64,000 bases of DNA from Paracamarosporium sp. OC-R06-R3 (taxonomy: Eukaryota; Ascomycota; Dothideomycetes; Pleosporales; Didymosphaeriaceae): positions 310,001 to 374,000 of the forward strand of contig JACVRA010000175.1 in assembly GCA_019828545.1 (NCBI GenBank). The letters run 5' to 3'. This document shows positions 23,662 through 34,187 of this stretch, piece after piece. Every line of letters begins with the position of its first letter. The first letter of the stretch is position 1. The notes beneath the pieces were generated by a model. The model did not search any database, had not been told where the DNA came from, and worked only from the letters and a program-made list of their open reading frames with translations. A program made the translations under genes and the position numbers.

Positions 23662-24705
23662 ATGGAGGATGTGCCGGCTGTGCCTAGCGATGGCCAGCCG
23701 AATGCAGCGCGACAAATCGAGAAAGAGATAAACACGAGCCGGAGCGAAATTGCGGATGCACGCGAGCGCAGCAGATCTGGTGGGGTTTTGGGAAACGTGC
23801 CATTTGTGGGAATCTCTGCGAAGGAAGGCGATTCATCCAAAATGACTCGGGAAGATGACGAGGGCGGGAAAGAAGGCACCACACGTGGCTCCAGGATAGC
23901 GGACGCGCTACGACCCTCGGGAAGGAAGAGGAAGGGGTCGCTCAGACAGGGCATCTTAGGTCTAAACATGCTGCGCCGGGGCCCACACGAGAACCATCGG
24001 ACGACTACCAAAGCACCCACCATCCACACCAAAATGGCGGAGACGACGTCCAAGGATGACCCCACAACACAGACCTTCAGCTACGAGAATACATCGCGCC
24101 ACTCGTCATCTGATAGTGGGTGGACGCCGACAGCCGGGCCAACTCATTCTGCATCTACCACAAGAAGCTCATCCTACGAACTTGACGAACCGCATACGGA
24201 TGTGCTGGCCACAGCCCCCGCAAATTCAACGGCACCCTATGCATCAACTACAGACGACGACGATGCTATTTCCTTTTACCGTTCGTCTGCCTCGAGCGTC
24301 TCCCAGCTACAAGCTGCAAATGCTGCACACTCGATTCGTCGCCGCGCCAGCCGAGCGATCCAACACACGTCATTAAACACCGTGCAATCGCCGACTGATT
24401 TAACACTAGAAGAAGATTGGGATTACAGTGAGACGGAATGGTGGGGCTGGATCATCCTTATAGCGACCTGGATTGTATTCGTCGTAGGCATGGGGTCCTG
24501 CCTCGGTGTCTGGAGCTGGGCTTGGGACGTTGGAGAGACGCCGTATGCGCCGCCCGAACTGGAAGACGATCCTACACTTCCCATCACAGGCTATTATCCA
24601 GCATTGATGGTGTGCACGGCAGTCATGGCATGGGTATGGGTTGTTGTAGCCTGGGTGGGCATGAAATATTTCCGGCATTCGAAAATGGTCAGTGATGACG
24701 GCTAG
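23662..24705 (+). CDS. Conserved-looking two-span membrane protein, unknown function
   Basis: Single exon, 347 residues from ATG 23662 (the frame is open upstream but the extra residues look like leader). The first 240 residues are polar and Ser/Thr-rich, with a Lys/Arg patch around 85-105. The C-terminal 100 residues hold two hydrophobic spans rich in Trp (WWGWIILIATWIVFVVGMG and a MAWVWVVVAWVG span), separated by an acidic, Pro-rich loop containing PPELEDDPTLPITGYYP. The compact Trp-rich membrane module is the kind conserved across ascomycetes, but I know no function for it. An Arg-rich segment before the first span suggests the N-terminus is cytosolic. Confidence 0.75.
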   Translation: MEDVPAVPSDGQPNAARQIEKEINTSRSEIADARERSRSGGVLGNVPFVGISAKEGDSSKMTREDDEGGKEGTTRGSRIADALRPSGRKRKGSLRQGILGLNMLRRGPHENHRTTTKAPTIHTKMAETTSKDDPTTQTFSYENTSRHSSSDSGWTPTAGPTHSASTTRSSSYELDEPHTDVLATAPANSTAPYASTTDDDDAISFYRSSASSVSQLQAANAAHSIRRRASRAIQHTSLNTVQSPTDLTLEEDWDYSETEWWGWIILIATWIVFVVGMGSCLGVWSWAWDVGETPYAPPELEDDPTLPITGYYPALMVCTAVMAWVWVVVAWVGMKYFRHSKMVSDDG

Positions 24706-25272
24706 TTGCTGAGAGGTACGAAATCCCACTATAGCGGCACATGAATCGTCGGAGCAGGCTTCTGGAACTGCTCTTGCTGGTCGGTGGAGGTCTTAATACG
24801 CCTTTTATAGTCGATACTATCTCGGCTCTGAAACACTAAGCCTTGAACCTTACGCTAGACGAATTCGTCGCCTGTTCCTCTGTTCCAACTTTAGCACCAC
24901 GCTGCACCGGCGGTACATTTTACAAATTGTTCACACAGCAACTCACTTCAAAAGATGGGCGCATCCAACTCGAATCAGCGGGGCCGACCATCGTTGGCCT
25001 CTTGCGATGTCATCTTCACTTATCTGGAGCGCAGGGTCCCAAGCGGGAACCGATTTGCCGACCCTTCATACCTTGAAACATACCTCATTACGCTCGGGTC
25101 AAGATGGTTCGCATCCCACGGCGCATCCACAGTGCGTCGGGGCCGCCTTCCGTGCACTGCGTGCTTAGGGATGTAGCCTGCTGTTGCAATTTGGTCGAGG
25201 TACGGAAATTATATTTTCCTGGCTTGCAATCTTACATCTTATACTTACGTATGGCAGATTCATCTGTTCTAC
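24706..25272. other. Intergenic, possible 5' exon of next gene
   Basis: A short open stretch from ATG 25104 could be joined to the F-box-like gene by an intron (about 25201-25257, GTACGG..GGCAG). This would add about 37 residues without recognisable features. I did not include it. Confidence 0.3.
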
Positions 25273-26289
25273 ATGTCGGTGATGGCACTTCGCAGAAACC
25301 CTTGTAGGAAGTGCAAGATTGAGGAGGTGTCAGAAACGCCGTTGGTTGGGCAAGGGAGCAAAAAGAGAAGGAGCAGTTGCACGGTAGAGGTTCCGGCGAT
25401 GCAACCACATGTGAAGTTGCAACGAGTGATTCAGTGAGTAGTGTCACTGTTGAGAGACCTTCAAGCTGCTAATATCGCGGGCAGTAAATTTTCACACATC
25501 GCACCTTTGCCCGAAAATCGGGACGGACCGTTCGCCTTCTTCGATCTTCCAAGAGAGATTAGAGATCATGTATTTTCGTATCTTGTCGTTCGCCGTGGAC
25601 GGCGAATGCCTATACTAGAGGCCAAAGCTATCCTGCGAGACCAGAAAAAGCGCGCCACTGTCCTCAGAAATCGACAAAAGATGAACGCCAAGCGTGCACA
25701 CATTGGACGACCACCAGTTGCTCACCGAGATGGTCCTAGCGAACCTATCGTCCACTTAGACGCCATGTGTGCGTCAAAAATCCTCTATCATGAAGCAAGA
25801 GATTGTTTTTACCAACGCAACATTTTCGCTATCTCACTTGACAGCTTTCCAGCCACGACAGTTGAGACGCCGTCCGGATGGGACTGCACCAGGATCAAGA
25901 AGATGCAACTCGAATTGCAACTTAAGGATGCACAGCGAATGAACAGCTACATCGATTGGTCGTCGTTTTTCGCAAAATTTCCATCCCTGACCCATTTACG
26001 GATAATTCCAAGTTTCCAATCACGGTACTACGAATGGGCACGGTTAGAGCTCGAAGATTGGAGCACAGTGCATTTCGTGTTTCGGGCTTTCTTTCGAGAG
26101 TTGCTAGCATCGATACCGGAGCACCTTGCGTGGAAACTTGGGCAGTCGGCGGACCTGCAAGACGATATGCAGCTCGAAGGGAAGGCACCTGTGACCAAAA
26201 AGGTCTTGTGGGATATGTATACCGAATTGGGGCCTGGGAGGAGTATCTGCAGACATGCAGCTCAGATCATCGATCTCAGTGGGCGATAA
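25273..26289 (+). CDS. F-box-like protein of unknown function
   Basis: Two exons (25273-25433 and 25485-26289; 51-base intron GTGAGT..GGCAG with a CTAAT branch point) give 321 residues. A stretch FFDLPREIRDHVFSYLVV at about residues 75-92 resembles the start of an F-box (LPxEIRxxIxxYL), widespread in fungal proteins that may recruit Skp1. After it come basic residues and a segment HLDAMCASKILYHEARDCFY, a pattern common to short fungal F-box-like proteins that end without leucine-rich repeats. No substrate domain is recognised. The 5' end is uncertain: an additional upstream exon is possible. Confidence 0.6.
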
Positions 26290-27112
26290 TGTTTATGTTA
26301 ACGAAGTATTACGTTAGGGATCTTTGGGCGGTAAGCATTTGTCATGCATTTAATGCGTGGGCTGCGGTGACACGCTATATCAATATTCGTATGTACGATA
26401 ATCATAGTAAGTCGATATTACTTGGCCTGTATATATTTTTAGCTTATCGCGCTTTTGCTGTCATCAATTAATAGTCTCGTATCAATATACTCAGGCAACG
26501 CAGTGCTACCTCAACGTGATCATAAAACAAATTATGTGAAAGCTCACGCGGTATATCCTAGGATAAAGCCAGCCGGTATTAACGCAGGTCTCTTCATGGA
26601 AACACTGATTTAGTGGTGCTGATACGCCAAGTTACCCAAGAGCCTATACAATGTCAGGGTATCTTGACCGCTTGTTGAGGGCTGCGTTCCTGACAATGCG
26701 ACGCGGGATAATGCTTTATGACTACATTCAATCATATGCAGGTGGAGAAGCATCGCGCATAAAGGCAGAATCAGACGTGAAACTAGTGCTGCTTGAACAG
26801 CTGCCGTGTAGCAGCGACTGCTCGAAAGAGCCTCGTGCATCTGTGGACCATACTATAATAACGAACATACAAGTGCTGACATGCAAGAGCTGAGCCTCAG
26901 TATAACTATAGTACCACTCTTTCGACGTCCGATGAAACAATTACGGTATAACATAATCTGCAATAACATATACCTCTCCATGCTTTAATAGTCCACCTCA
27001 TCGCGTTAGCCCGCCAAGCCCGTTCCGAAGCTTCGGATTCGAGCTTGAGCTTGAGCTTGAGCTTTGACATCCAACCTTAAACTGCAATTCTAACTACATC
27101 GTACCGCCTACA
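26290..27112. other. Intergenic, upstream of cyclin L gene
   Basis: AT-rich spacer without a supportable gene. It ends in the cyclin gene leader, which carries a short GAGCTT repeat listed separately. Confidence 0.45.
27041..27064 (+). repeat. GAGCTT hexanucleotide repeat, four copies
   Basis: Four tandem GAGCTT units lie about 50 bases before the cyclin gene ATG, probably within its promoter or leader. Confidence 0.8.
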
Positions 27113-28054
27113 ATGGAGCCGTCGCCGCTTGCGAATCCTCTCGCGACCGTCGCGCAGTTGGAAACTTCTGGATCCCAGCTCGATGGCGTGCCACAGCATC
27201 TGGAGAACTCGATCCGATTCGCGGGCGCGCAGCTCACGCAAGCTGCGGGGATATTGCTGCGGTTGCCGCAGGAAGTGATAGCGCAGGCGTTAGTCGTATT
27301 CATGAGGTTTTGGGTTGGGAGTGAGGGCGGAAGTCTCGCGGAGTTTGGGGCGCAGGTACGTGTCACAATTCAACATCTATCCAGTACGAGAACGTAAAGC
27401 TGACCTCGATGCAAACAGCAAGTCTCCGCCGCCGCACTCTACCTCACAACCAAGCTCTCCGCATACCCCAAGTCCCCCCGCAGCATCATAAACGTATACG
27501 CCTACCTTTTGACCCTCTCCTCGCTCCCCCCCACACCAGACCAACTCGCGCAACAACCCAAACCAGCGCAGTACTACGTCTCAGAAGGAACATACCAGAC
27601 CCGCCGCACCGAGCTCTTCCAAACCGAGCAACGCATCCTCAAAACCCTCGCCTTCAACACCCACGTCTCGCTCCCGTATACCCTCTGCATAACGTACCTG
27701 CAAGCCCTGGACATCTTCTCGCACCCGCGCGCCTCAGACCTCGCGAAGCGCGCGATCGCATATTTGAATACTGCGCTTCTGAGTCCGCAACTGCTGTATT
27801 TGACGCATCAGCCGAGTAGCCTCGCTACGGCGGCGATTTATCTCGCTGCGAAGGAGGTTAGGATTAAGCTGCCGGATGTGGAGTGGTGGGAGGTTTTTGA
27901 TACGGATAGGGAGGAGCTGGGCTTTTTGGTTGTGGGGCTGTTGAGTGTGGAGAGCTTTGCGGAGGAGGAGAGGGCGAAGTGGCAGGGGAGGAGGGTGCCG
28001 TTGACGGTGGAAGAGCTGGAGGGGGAGATGAAGAGTGTGGACGGCGGGGAATGA
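27113..28054 (+). CDS. Cyclin L-type transcription/splicing cyclin
   Basis: Two exons (27113-27355 and 27419-28054; 63-base intron) give 292 residues with two cyclin folds. The first holds LENSIRFAGAQLTQAAGILL, MRFW and SAAALYLTTKL; the YYVSEGTYQTRRTELFQTEQ loop and ILKTLAFNTHVSLPY follow; the second fold contains ATAAIYLAAKEVRIKLP and WWEVFDTDREEL. The pattern matches cyclin L/K-like partners of transcription and splicing CDKs. The end of the gene is G-rich while exon 2 begins C-rich, a codon-choice shift within one gene. No RS domain is present at the C-terminus. Confidence 0.85.
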
Positions 28055-28735
28055 GGAAATGGTGGTAAAGCGGACTCATTGTTATTGCAATCGAGGGCGT
28101 ACTCAGGATTGAGTGTGGTGGGGGCCTGGATAGATCGGTACAAGCATGGCCGTGCGTGTTGGAGACAGCTTGCAGACCACGACGGGATGTAGGTCACGAG
28201 CATCTGGGTCGGAAGTCATCACTGTGGTCAATGTCCGCAGTCTTATGTCAAAAGCTGGATCTGGGACCTACGCACCCAACACATAACGAGGAGGGCGAAT
28301 TGTAGTGGTATGGGAAGGTTGTGGCCCCGAAGTCACTACGACATGCCAACGACTGGAACGAGGGATAGACAGTTCGAGGCTCATGAGACTTTCTGGCGAG
28401 TTCCAATAGTCTTCTGAACTATAGCGTTCTCATCCCAACGGGACGTCACGAGCAAACCGCAGGCAAGAAGTAGAACACCGCAATACAGCAGACAAACTAT
28501 GGACACCGTCATGCATCGTTCTACCCTTCCACACTTCCTTTATCTATCCTTCCACACTTCCTTTGAACCTACCTTTACAACGTCTACTCCACAATGCCAA
28601 ACACCATATCCCATCACCTAAGGGCCTCCAACATACACAATGTACCCCTCTAGCACCATATATACCCACCACCACCTCATCTCCTAACATTCAAACCCTT
28701 CCATTAACCAAAAAAAGAACATACAACCCGCGACC
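28055..28735. other. Intergenic
   Basis: Downstream of cyclin L. C/T-rich from about 28510. I see no supportable gene. Confidence 0.45.
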
Positions 28736-29254
28736 ATGCTGTTCACCCCACCAAACACAACTCCTCCATCACCCTTATCCCCATATATATCCCCATATTT
28801 AAACAACCGATCTTCATCTCCAATATTGCGACTAAGACCATCTATCCAGTTCGAATGGAAACCGGAAACGTTCCGCATGTACGCCTGCTGTGCAGAACTC
28901 AAGGAGTTGGAGAGGGAGAGGTTGGAGAGGGAGAGGTTGAAGAGGGAGAGGGTGTGGAAGAGGCCGAGGGAGAGGAAGAAGCAGAGGGAGAGGCAAAAGG
29001 AGAGGCAGAGGGAGAGGGAGAGGGAGAGAGGGAGGGAGGAGGAGGATAGTTTGGATAATCTTGGTAATATGTCAATTAGTGATAAGGAAGAGGAAAAGAT
29101 TATGCATGGCTCTATGGACCTTGTCAAACCCAGCAATATCGAGGGTGGGAACTTCTCGCGCTGCGACCCATGGGCCAATCTTAATCAGAATCCCCCAATC
29201 AGCACCTCACGCCATACACCGTCTCCCATACCTCCCCGCGCTAATGTTCCCTAG
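28736..29254 (+). CDS. Doubtful ORF over a purine-rich repeat
   Basis: An ATG-started ORF of 172 codons is dominated by an Arg/Glu run encoded by the polypurine tract at 28907-29047. After its TAG (29252-29254) the same frame stays open to 29467 and encodes two Cys-x2-Cys pairs (CKGC near 29261, CFVC near 29332) that look like a zinc-binding fold. The stop is preceded by CTAATGTTCCCTAG, which resembles a branch point and acceptor, but I could not find a donor that keeps the frame. It may be a decayed or misread gene, or chance. Confidence 0.3.
   Translation: MLFTPPNTTPPSPLSPYISPYLNNRSSSPILRLRPSIQFEWKPETFRMYACCAELKELERERLERERLKRERVWKRPRERKKQRERQKERQRERERERGREEEDSLDNLGNMSISDKEEEKIMHGSMDLVKPSNIEGGNFSRCDPWANLNQNPPISTSRHTPSPIPPRANVP
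28907..29047 (+). repeat. Degenerate GGGAGA polypurine tract
   Basis: About 140 bases are almost wholly purine on the plus strand, built from imperfect GGGAGA and GAGGTT-type units. It is a low-complexity tract. Confidence 0.85.
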
Positions 29255-29467
29255 CCGCTCACCTGCAAAGGCTGTGTCCCTGTGCCGGAGGATCTTCAAG
29301 AGGAGTTTAAGAAGGTGTTTATCCTTGAGGCGTGTTTCGTGTGTGGAGGCTGGAATGAGGTGGGGGCCGACTGGTACTATCACAGGAGAGATAGGAAGGT
29401 GATGAGTTTTGATTTGCACTTTCGGGTTGGGCAAACTTCGGAGAGATGGGGGTTGGGAGGTGCGTAG

Positions 29468-30436
29468 GGATGGGGTAGAGACGGGACATAGAGAAGAGGA
29501 GAGCAGGATTCCTAGGCAATAGTTAGTGCGGGTTGGATGTTTGGAGGAGAGGACGAGCGATGATGTCTGTCTGCGCGTTGTCGTTGTGTTTTACGCGTAT
29601 TTCATTCTGCATTTGAGGTCAGATTGTATTTCTATCTGTTAAAGATGACTCCTTTTGCAGATTTGCCTGCTAGATTGGTTGCAAGAAGAAGATTGCTTCT
29701 GCGTTAGGAATAACTAAGAGTATTGGATTTTTTTCACATCAGGTGTGTATTGATTTGAATGTTTCTTTTTTTTTTGTGGGAGAAGTTCCTGTTGGAGCCT
29801 ATGCATGTAGTGCTTCTTGTAAGGATTCAAGGATATTGGATCACGGATGGCTTTCGGAAGTAGCTCATGATAAGACATGAGAAGATCAATCTGAAAATAG
29901 ACAGGTGCAGATTATATGAAAGAATTGATGTTGTGGTGACTGGGACTGAGATCATAGCTGATATATCCTTGCTCATTTCGCATTTTTGCGTACTTGCGAT
30001 GTAGGCCAGAAGTGTGAGAGGTCATTCTATGTTAGAAAACACTTGTCATAGCATGAATATAGCACTAGCTTCACACCTAGGTAGCTTCCCAAAAATGCTT
30101 ATACATTCTCAAAACCCCATCAGCCCCATAGCGGCAAGGTCGCCACGGCGATTGGTACATCTCGATTTAAGCGAAGAGACCCTGGCCGTGTCAGGCCGCA
30201 ACTTACATGTTCAGGTGATGATTAGATTGTATAAGCCACCCCGGCCAGCAAGCCAAGTCTGTGGCTGGTTTCTCCGTGGACAGCGCCTGCGTCTGCCACC
30301 ACACCATCTTAACACGACCCACCCTCCGATGCCTACTTCCCTCCTATCGACTCTTGACTCTCGAGAAACTTACACCGACATGCTCAACGAGCCGCACGAA
30401 CCGTGCTTGCTATAAAATCGCGGCTAACCTTCGGTC
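29468..30436. other. Intergenic at left edge of accessory island
   Basis: AT-rich spacer with a run of T at about 29766-29776 and no gene-like ORF. It separates housekeeping genes from the NOD-like receptor island. Confidence 0.45.
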
Positions 30437-33400
30437 ATGGCCCTCATACGCCTTTTGCAGTGCAAACCGAACGGCGACATCGTCTTTCGCGAAACAACCG
30501 GCAGCGATGTTCCTGCTTACGTAATACTCTCACATACATGGGGGACAGAGGAGGTTAATTTTCAGGACATGGAAGCCAACGCGGACATGAGCAAGACAGT
30601 CAGCAAGGCTGGGTGGAGGAAGATCCAGTTTTGCGCGAAGCAGGCTGCAGCTGATGGGCTGCAATACTTCTGGATAGACACCTGCTGTATCGATAAGAAG
30701 AATGCAGTCGAACTTAGTGCGGCGATCAACTCTATGTTTCGGTGGTATCAGAACGCCGCGCGCTGCTACGTCTACCTTTCAGATGTCTCCAAAGCCGATG
30801 GGGTGGATAGCGAAAGGGCATGGAAAGAGGCTTTTAGGAGGAGTCGATGGTTTACTCGAGGCTGGACGCTTCAAGAGCTTATCGCACCAAGGCTGGTTGA
30901 CTTCTTTACCTCAGAAGGTGACCGACTTGGTAGCAAATTATTGTTAGAGTCCGAAATACACGAGATCACGGGCATTGCGAAGAATGCTCTTCGAGGCGAA
31001 GCACTATCGACTTTTAGTATTGGAGAGCGGAGGTCCTGGGCAGAGAGCCGTAATACCACGATTGAAGAGGATGGAGCCTACTGTCTAGTTGGTATATTCG
31101 ATGTTTCTATGGCACTGATCTATGGAGAGAGAAGGGATCAAGCATTCCGGCGGCTGGAGGAAGAGATCCACAAGTTGTACAAGGGTAAACCTCTGCCTAT
31201 ATGTGCCAATTGAAGCGATGAACTGACTAGCATAGGTGTCGATTTCGAACAGTACTCCGTCGGACTTAACCTTGCGTCATTTCCTGAAGCTGCACAGTTT
31301 GTGGCCAGAGAAAGAGAGCTGTCACAGATGTATGAGCTGCTTCACGGCCATGGTCATGGTCGTAGTAGCCGATCAGCAGTAGTCCTGCACGGGCTCGGAG
31401 GAATTGTCAAAACTCAGCTTGCGATCGAATACATCAGAAAGCATAAAGAGAAACACACGGCGATATTCTGGCTGAATGCGAATGATGAAGATTCTCTCCG
31501 GCTTAGCTTTCGCGACATTGCTCAACAAATCCTAAAGTACCACCCTTCGACAAGAGTACTTAGTAATGTAGACTTGGAAGGAGACCTCGACCGAGTGGTT
31601 AGTGCAGTCAAAGTCTGGCTCGATCTCCGGAACAACACACGTTGGCTGATGATCTATGACAATTACGACAATCCCCGAACCTCTAACCAATTCGATAGCT
31701 CGACAGTGGATGTGCGTCAATATCTACCAGAAAGTGACCAAGGTTCAGTGATCATAACGACACGGTCAGCGAATGTTACTCAAGGGCGGCGTCTCCCCAT
31801 TCAGAAATTGACAAGCCTTGAGGACGGGCTCAAGATCTTATCGAACATGTCTAGAAGAGAAGATATCGAAGACGGTATGTTCATTTAGGTATCAGATGGG
31901 TTGAATTAATCTAATAAGACAGATTCCGATGCAAAAGCGCTTGTCATCAAGCTAGACGGCCTGCCACTTGCTCTCTCCACGGCTGGGGCTTATCTGGAGC
32001 ATGTGACGACTAGCTTCGCGGAATACCTTCAGCTATACGAGGCATACTGGTTGAAACTCCAGAGCACGAGCCCAAAACTGAATACGTACGAAGACCGCTC
32101 ACTATACACGACATGGCAGGTCACCTTCGATCGGGTTCAAAAACAGAACGCGGCAGCAGCCCAGTTGCTCAAGCTGTGGGCATATTTTGATAAGCAAGAC
32201 GTATGGTATGGACTTCTTCGACACGCTCTCTCTACAGACGACAAGTGGATACAGAAGCTTACTGAAGACGAACTGAGCTTTAATGAGGCGGTTCGACTGC
32301 TATGCGAATACGGTCTGGTTCATCTAGAGCCTTCACTTGGACAATCATTTGGGTCGGCGGGGTATAGTGTGCATAGCTGTGTACACTCGTGGACGATGTA
32401 TGTATTAAATAATGATTGGGACGATGATTTGGCAAGGTTAGCTCTGGCTTGTGTGGCATCTGAAGTTCCTAGCAAGGATACAGACAAGTGGTGGCTCCTT
32501 CAGCAGCGGCTCCTTCAACATGCTGCAAGACATGAACATTCCATTACAAATGGCACGGTAGATATTGTGGGAATAGAGTGGGCACTGTACAACCTGGGCA
32601 ACCTCTACAAGGACCAGGTCAAGCTATCAGAGGCAGAGGCTCTATATAGCCGGGCACTACAAGGCTACGAGGAGACATTCGGACTAAAGCACACATCAAC
32701 ACTCAATACAGTTAACAACCTAGGCCTACTCTACAGCGATCAAGGCAAGCTAGTAGAGGCAGAGGCTCTATATATTCGGGCGCTACAAGGTAAAGAGGAG
32801 ACACTAGGACCAAAGCACACATCAACACTCTATACAGTTAACAACCTAGGCCTACTCTACAGGGATCAAGGCAAGCTAGTAGAGGCAGAGGCTCTATATA
32901 TTCGGGCGCTACAAGGCCACGAGGAGACACTAGGACCAAAGCATATATCAACACTTGATATAGCCAACAACCTAGGTATCCTCTACGCTGACCAAGGCAA
33001 GTTGCCTGAGGCCGAGGCTCTATATATTCGGGCGCTACAAGGCTACGAGGAGACATTCGGACCAAAGCATATATCAACACTCGATACGGTCAACAACCTA
33101 GGCGTCCTCTATAAGGATCAAGGCAAGCTAGTAGAGGCAGAGGCTCTATATATTCGAGCGCTACAAGGCTACGAGGAGACATTCGGACCAAAGCACACAT
33201 CAACACTCTATACAGTTAACAACCTAGGCCTACTCTACAGGGATCAAGGCAAGCTAGTAGAGGCAGAGGCTCTATATATTCGGGCGCTACAAGGTAAAGA
33301 GGAGACACTAGGACCAAAGCACACATCAACACTCGATACAGTCAACAACCTAGGCAATATTTATATGGAGCAAGGCAAGCTAGCAGAGGCAGAGACCATG

Positions 33401-33811
33401 TGCAATCGGGCACTGCAAGGTTACGAGGAGGCACTCGGTCCTGAACTTCTGCCGTCCTATTTACCAGCGTTGAATACAATGTTCAGTTTTGGTGACCTTT
33501 TCTCACAAACAGGTCGCGAAGACAAGGCCAAGATAATGTATACTCGGGCATTATCTGGATACACAACTGTCCAAGGGCCTTCTTCGAAATGGGTCAAGGA
33601 GCTTGAAAATCGACTTCAAGCGTTGCAAGTTGCGTCTGCTGAGCTAAAAGAAGACCAGGCCAATTCTACAGAGATTGGAGCGACGAAGCCAGCGTCTGTT
33701 GAGCCAAAAGAAGACCAAGCGAAGTCCATAGAGGGTGGAGCGACAAAGTCAGGGTCTTCAAAGCGCATATTTCGCAAGTTGGGAAGGCGGCTTGGCATTT
33801 CGCACCACTGA
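30437..33811 (+). CDS. HET - NB-ARC - TPR NOD-like receptor
   Basis: Three exons (30437-31184, 31236-31874, 31923-33811) give 1091 residues. A HET domain occupies about residues 25-150 (SHTWG at 32-36, WIDTCCIDK around 79-88, RGWTLQELIAPR around 141-152). A linker leads to NB-ARC: P-loop HGLGGIVKT at about 301-309, Walker B WLMIYDNYD near 386-393, and GLPLALSTAGAYL near 475. Seven to eight TPR units of 42 residues follow (about 685-980), then a polar tail with a duplicated KEDQA segment and a basic end. Such receptors sense non-self through the repeats and trigger heterokaryon-incompatibility type death through HET. Oddities: Val307 replaces the P-loop glycine before Lys308, and the repeats are nearly identical at DNA level. 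Confidence 0.93.
32590..33475 (+). repeat. 126-bp tandem coding repeats (TPR units)
   Basis: Seven units of 126 bases (42 codons) are in register within the receptor gene; CTATAT landmarks fall at 32642, 32768, 32894, 33020, 33146 and 33272. Units are mostly 90% or more alike by eye. A stretch of more than 100 bases around 32810-32920 is repeated exactly 378 bases (three units) further on. Confidence 0.9.
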
Positions 33812-34187
33812 AATCAAGGTTCCGGCCGGCAAGCAATGTAAAAAGATCCTGGATACGATACTTGTACATAAACATGACGTTATCGGCTTTGGATTAAATA
33901 AGACCAGGGTTAGCGAAGAATTCCAGCTCCTCAGCCTCACTTACCCCGCCCAAAAGTGGTGAAGCATAAGCTGCCGAATCTGTGGTATCACCGGTTTTTG
34001 AGCTTCAGCCTATACGTCTACGTGCATACAGAGCTGGCCACTCATTAGGCAACACGTTCAGCTGAGGATATCAGGTGGCCAGGTTCAGGATGTATCTCAG
34101 GCATATAAGACCAACAAGCAAACAGCACAGAACCAAACATTGCAAAATTACTCTTTCTTCGTTGTTTTCGTTTATATCTGTAGCAGT
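33812..34187. other. Intergenic between receptor and HET gene
   Basis: Short spacer between two same-strand genes. I see nothing specific. Confidence 0.45.

Noticed and set aside
28684..29178. Antisense Leu/Ser-rich ORF over the purine tract
   Set aside because: It is produced by the low-complexity repeat itself (LSLSLS pattern) and carries no independent evidence.
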